NCBI GenBank assembly: GCA_903928115.1
Contig: CAIYPP010000122.1
Span: 1 to 37,363, forward strand
Length of the DNA stretch: 37,363 nt
Source: an uncultured Planctomycetota bacterium
GTDB taxonomy: Bacteria > Planctomycetota > UBA1135 > GCA-002686595
Direction: 5' to 3'
This document shows, one piece after another, positions 34,837 through 37,363 of this stretch; within the stretch, counting starts at the first letter, position 1, and each line of letters begins with the position of its first letter. The notes beneath the pieces are model-generated. The model saw only the letters and a program-made list of their open reading frames with translations, had not been told where the DNA came from and made no database searches. The position numbers and the translations under genes are program-made.

Positions 34837-34865
34837 TTGACGCGCCAGCGGCGTCGGATTGTGAT
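34837..34865 (+). promoter_or_regulatory. Sigma-70-like promoter of lepB
   Basis: TTGACG (34837-34842) and TGTGAT (34860-34865) are separated by 17 bp and match the sigma-70 boxes at five and four of six positions. The -10 box ends 11 nt before the GTG start, so the leader would be only about five nt. Confidence 0.55.
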
Positions 34866-34876
34866 GCGCCGCCCTC

Positions 34877-36325
34877 GTGAGCACCACAACGACGAAGAAG
34901 CCGGTCCAGCGCTGGCGCGAGAACTTGGAGGCGTTCACCGTCGCGATCGTGATGGCGGTGATGCTCAAGTACTTCGCCGTCGAGGCGTACCAGATCCCGA
35001 CGGGCTCCATGCAGCCGACGCTCATGGGGCTCGAGTTCCGCGAACGCGGCGCTCTCGCCGGCGAGATCAAAGACCGCATCCTCGTCGACAAGTTCTCGTA
35101 CCACGTGCGCGAGCCCGAGCGCTTCGAGGTGGTGATCTTCAAGTACCCGCTGAACCGCGCGCAGAACTTCGTGAAGCGGCTGGTCGGAATGCCGGGCGAA
35201 CAGCTCCGCATCCAGTACGGCGATCTCTGGCAGCGACCCGATGCGAGCCAGCCGTGGAAGGTGCTGCGTCGCCCGGCGGGCGTGATGGACGAGCACTGGA
35301 AGGCGATCGACGTCGGCGAGCCGGTGCGGGGCGTGCACTGGATGGGCGACGACAAGCGCTCGATCAGCGCACGTGCGCTCGATGCGGCGGGGCCTGCGCG
35401 GATCACGTTCGCGGCGCACGGCGGCGGCTCGATCCTCGACACGTACCAGCACGGCTATCCGGCGGGGGTGCAAGACGGCATGCGCCGCTTCCCCGAGTTC
35501 CACCGCTCGAACGCGAACACCGTCGGCGACCTGCGCGTCACAGGCGAGATCACGCCGAGTGCGAGCCTCGCCGCGTTCGTGATCGAACTCGGTGAGGGTG
35601 CGCGGCGCTACCGCTTCGAGCTGCCGGGGCCTGCGGCGAAGGCCGAGGGCTCCGTGCGTGTCGAGTGGGCGCGCAACGAGAGCTACCCGCCCGCGCAGGT
35701 TGCCCACACGCTCAAGCTGGAGGCGGGCCGCAGCTACCGTTTCTGCGCTCAGAACCTCGACGACGAGCTCACTCTCGAAGTCGACGGGACGCGCATCGCA
35801 ACGCTCGAAGGCGCGGCCGCCGCCGACCAGAACTCCTCGGTCGCGCTCGCCCTCGAAGGCGGAGGAGCCAAGCTCGACGACCTGCAGGTCTGGCGCGACA
35901 TCTTCTACACCGAGGGCAGCTTTGCCTCGGAGTGGACCGTGCCCGCTGGCCACTACTTCATGCTCGGCGACAACACGCAGGACTCGAGCGACGGCCGCGA
36001 GTGGCGCGCGATCGCGCTGCGCTGGCAGGGTGGACCGAGCGAGCCGGTGCTCGGCAACGCGCGCGAGAGCATGGCCGACGGCCGCTACCGTCCCGACTCG
36101 AACCCGATCCGCGAAATGACCGCGGCGGGCATGACCACGTTCTTCCGCGACATGTACGGCGAGCTGCACGTGTTTCCGCGCAGCGCCGAGCTCGCGCTGC
36201 CCGCCGAGCAGCAGTACTCCCCCGCGCCGTTCGTGCCGCGAGAGCTGATCACCGGCCGCGCCGTGGCCGTGTTCTGGCCGTTGTCCTTCAGCTTCGACAC
36301 GTACCGCGTGAAGTGGATCCGGTGA
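34877..36325 (+). CDS. lepB: Signal peptidase I with a large inserted domain
   Basis: The product has 482 residues from a GTG start; ordinary bacterial enzymes have roughly 180-330. One N-terminal membrane segment (about 19-36, FTVAIVMAVMLKYFAVEA) is followed by IPTGSMQPTL with nucleophile S44 and FVKRLVGMPGE with general base K100. FMLGDNTQDSSDGR (G364-D365-N366) is the conserved box E. It should cleave signal peptides of exported proteins on the outer face of the cytoplasmic membrane. About 235 residues are inserted between the Lys motif and box E. The end of that insert looks like a LamG-type beta-sandwich (YRFCAQNLDDELTLEVDG and LDDLQVWRDIFYTEG). The catalytic residues are all present. 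A sigma-70-like promoter lies just upstream. Confidence 0.92.
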   Translation: MSTTTTKKPVQRWRENLEAFTVAIVMAVMLKYFAVEAYQIPTGSMQPTLMGLEFRERGALAGEIKDRILVDKFSYHVREPERFEVVIFKYPLNRAQNFVKRLVGMPGEQLRIQYGDLWQRPDASQPWKVLRRPAGVMDEHWKAIDVGEPVRGVHWMGDDKRSISARALDAAGPARITFAAHGGGSILDTYQHGYPAGVQDGMRRFPEFHRSNANTVGDLRVTGEITPSASLAAFVIELGEGARRYRFELPGPAAKAEGSVRVEWARNESYPPAQVAHTLKLEAGRSYRFCAQNLDDELTLEVDGTRIATLEGAAAADQNSSVALALEGGGAKLDDLQVWRDIFYTEGSFASEWTVPAGHYFMLGDNTQDSSDGREWRAIALRWQGGPSEPVLGNARESMADGRYRPDSNPIREMTAAGMTTFFRDMYGELHVFPRSAELALPAEQQYSPAPFVPRELITGRAVAVFWPLSFSFDTYRVKWIR

Positions 36326-36662
36326 CCCGGCCCGCTCCGCGCCCAGCTGCGCAGCCTGACCGCGCGCTCTTTTGCGGGTAAAAACGAGCAGCGGCGAGCG
36401 GAGTCGGCACGACGGGTCAGCGGCAGTTCTCAACAGTGCCGGCTTCGGGAATCGTCCACACTTCGGAGACGCGCGAAGCGTGGGAGCGGAGGATCGATCC
36501 CGAGTCTAGACGGGCCACTTCGGCCCAGAACCCTCGGAAAAGGCCCTCCCGAGGCTCCAGAGCGGGCAAGATCCGCCGCCGCGGACTCGGCGCGCTCCCG
36601 ACGCGCACTCGGGGAAACTGGAGCGGAAAGCGCGCGCTCGGCCCGAGAAATCGCTCCACAAG

Positions 36663-36671
36663 TTATCCACA
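36663..36671 (+). promoter_or_regulatory. Perfect DnaA-box consensus (TTATCCACA)
   Basis: The nine bases match the classic DnaA box exactly. TCGTCCACA at 36452-36460 and CGCTCCACA at 36652-36660 share its TCCACA half in the same orientation. DnaA binding is plausible, but origin function is not shown. Confidence 0.4.
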
Positions 36672-36825
36672 GAGACAAAATCAGGGCCAAAACTTGCCAA
36701 GCGCGTCCGAACTGTTCCACGAGGGCTGGAAGAGCGCGACAGAACTCCGCAATTGGGCTCGCAGGACTTCGCAAACGTGCGCAGACCACCCACGGCACGG
36801 GGGCGAATCGCTGCGCTCGAGCACC

Positions 36826-36831
36826 TAGACT
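36826..36831 (+). promoter_or_regulatory. Candidate -10 element (TAGACT) for lptB
   Basis: TAGACT ends 7 nt before the ATG at 36839; no Shine-Dalgarno site or clear -35 box is present. A leaderless transcript is the simplest reading. Confidence 0.35.
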
Positions 36832-36838
36832 CCCGCCC

Positions 36839-37363
36839 ATGAGTGAGCGCCGCGAACTTGTCGCCGGAGAGACCCTGCTGGAAGTGCGCGGGCTGGTGAA
36901 GTCCTTCAAGGGCCGCCGCGTCGTCAACGGCGTCTCGTTCCAGGTGCGGGCGGGCGAGATCGTCGGCCTCTTGGGCGCGAACGGGGCGGGCAAGACCACG
37001 AGCTTCCGCATGACCGTCGGCCTCACGCGTCCCGACGCCGGCGAGGTGCTTCTGCGCGGCACGGAGTGCTCCAAGCTCGCGATGTTCGAGCGCGCGCGGC
37101 TTGGAATGGGCTATTTGCCGCAGGATCGCAGCATCTTCCAGACGCTCTCGGTGCGCGACAACGTGCTCGCCGTGCTCGAGACGATGCCGTACACGCGCAG
37201 CCAGCGCGAGGAAGAAGCGACGCGCTTGCTCGACGAACTCGAGATCCGGCGGCTGGAGAAGAGCGTCGCGAACACGCTCTCGGGCGGAGAGCAACGCCGG
37301 CTCGAGCTCGCGCGCGCGCTCGCAAGTCGTCCGCTGATCTTGCTGCTCGACGAGCCCTTCGCG
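36839..37363 (+). CDS. lptB: LPS export ABC transporter ATPase LptB (3' truncated by window)
   Basis: The first 175 codons are present; the frame is open at the window end. LEVRGLVKSFKGRRVVNGVSF opens the ABC domain. Walker A is GANGAGKT at 46-53, the Q-loop region is MGYLPQDRSIF, the signature is LSGGE (147-151), and Walker B reaches LLLLDEPFA at the edge. GYLPQDRSIFQTLSVRDNV with LSGGEQRRLELARALA is characteristic of LptB rather than of generic ABC proteins. LptB powers extraction of lipopolysaccharide from the inner membrane with LptF/LptG and passes it to LptC/A/D, so its presence implies an LPS-type outer membrane. The cut removes the H-loop and C-terminus. Confidence 0.9.
   Translation, partial: MSERRELVAGETLLEVRGLVKSFKGRRVVNGVSFQVRAGEIVGLLGANGAGKTTSFRMTVGLTRPDAGEVLLRGTECSKLAMFERARLGMGYLPQDRSIFQTLSVRDNVLAVLETMPYTRSQREEEATRLLDELEIRRLEKSVANTLSGGEQRRLELARALASRPLILLLDEPFA

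Larger units (their letters stand above)
36326..36838. other. 513-bp gap between lepB and lptB with TCCACA repeats
   Basis: I see no convincing gene here. It holds three TCCACA hexamers in one orientation (ending at 36460, 36660 and 36671), one within a perfect DnaA-box consensus. It also holds short hairpins such as GGGCC-ACTTC-GGCCC near 36515. No AT-rich unwinding tract is visible. Confidence 0.45.

Noticed and set aside
36326..36838. Plus-strand frame at 36436-36828 as a gene between lepB and lptB
   Set aside because: No recognisable motifs, biased low-complexity composition, and no start signal. It overlaps the candidate DnaA boxes and the lptB promoter.

Overview
The window is about 37 kb of GC-rich bacterial DNA with tightly packed genes on both strands and few visible Shine-Dalgarno sites. 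The best lineage clue is the 1273-residue protein at 27052-30873. It combines a membrane-bound-dehydrogenase beta-propeller, HEAT-like repeats, an NPCBM domain, a one-haem CxxCH domain and a DUF1080 domain, an architecture typical of Planctomycetota and other PVC bacteria. A signal peptidase I with a very large insertion and a lamin-tail-like secreted protein with a Cys-rich C-terminal module fit the same assignment. Genus or species cannot be given from sequence alone.

Layout. (1) 1-7503: two tandem paralogues, the first cut by the window edge. Each joins a dihaem cytochrome-c-peroxidase/MauG-like enzyme to a beta-sandwich linker and a right-handed beta-helix. (2) 7605-8597: a PrsW-type intramembrane protease. 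(3) 8809-13748: two GT4 glycosyltransferases and a sulfotransferase, probably for surface glycan or glycoconjugate work. (4) 13996-14886: class I fructose-bisphosphate aldolase with a clear terminator. (5) 15104-16693: an exported HEAT/VWA protein, converging on (6) a minus-strand run at 24658-16700. That run encodes a GAF/PAS diguanylate cyclase, a hybrid histidine kinase, a PAS diguanylate cyclase and a lipoprotein dihaem peroxidase. (7) 24900-31418: a polytopic membrane protein, divergent from a patatin-like phospholipase, the large PVC-type cytochrome protein and a small basic protein. (8) 31779-32975: the secreted lamin-tail-like protein. (9) 32907-33498: a dense mosaic of hairpin repeats between convergent genes. 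(10) 33553-37363: an ATP-grasp ligase, divergent from signal peptidase I, then a 513-bp gap with a DnaA-box-like site and the start of lptB.

Functional themes. Many products act outside the cytoplasmic membrane: four haem-c proteins, the VWA protein, the lamin-tail protein, LepB and LptB. Two predicted diguanylate cyclases retain both the GGEEF active site and an RxxD inhibitory site, so c-di-GMP signalling is concentrated in the centre.

Most unusual items. First, the hairpin-repeat mosaic: copies differ by base-pair-preserving changes, including two double compensatory changes in a stem that overlaps the 3' end of a coding region. Second, the tandem peroxidase/beta-helix fusions. Third, a recurring -10-like hexamer 6-11 nt before start codons, which suggests leaderless or nearly leaderless transcripts.
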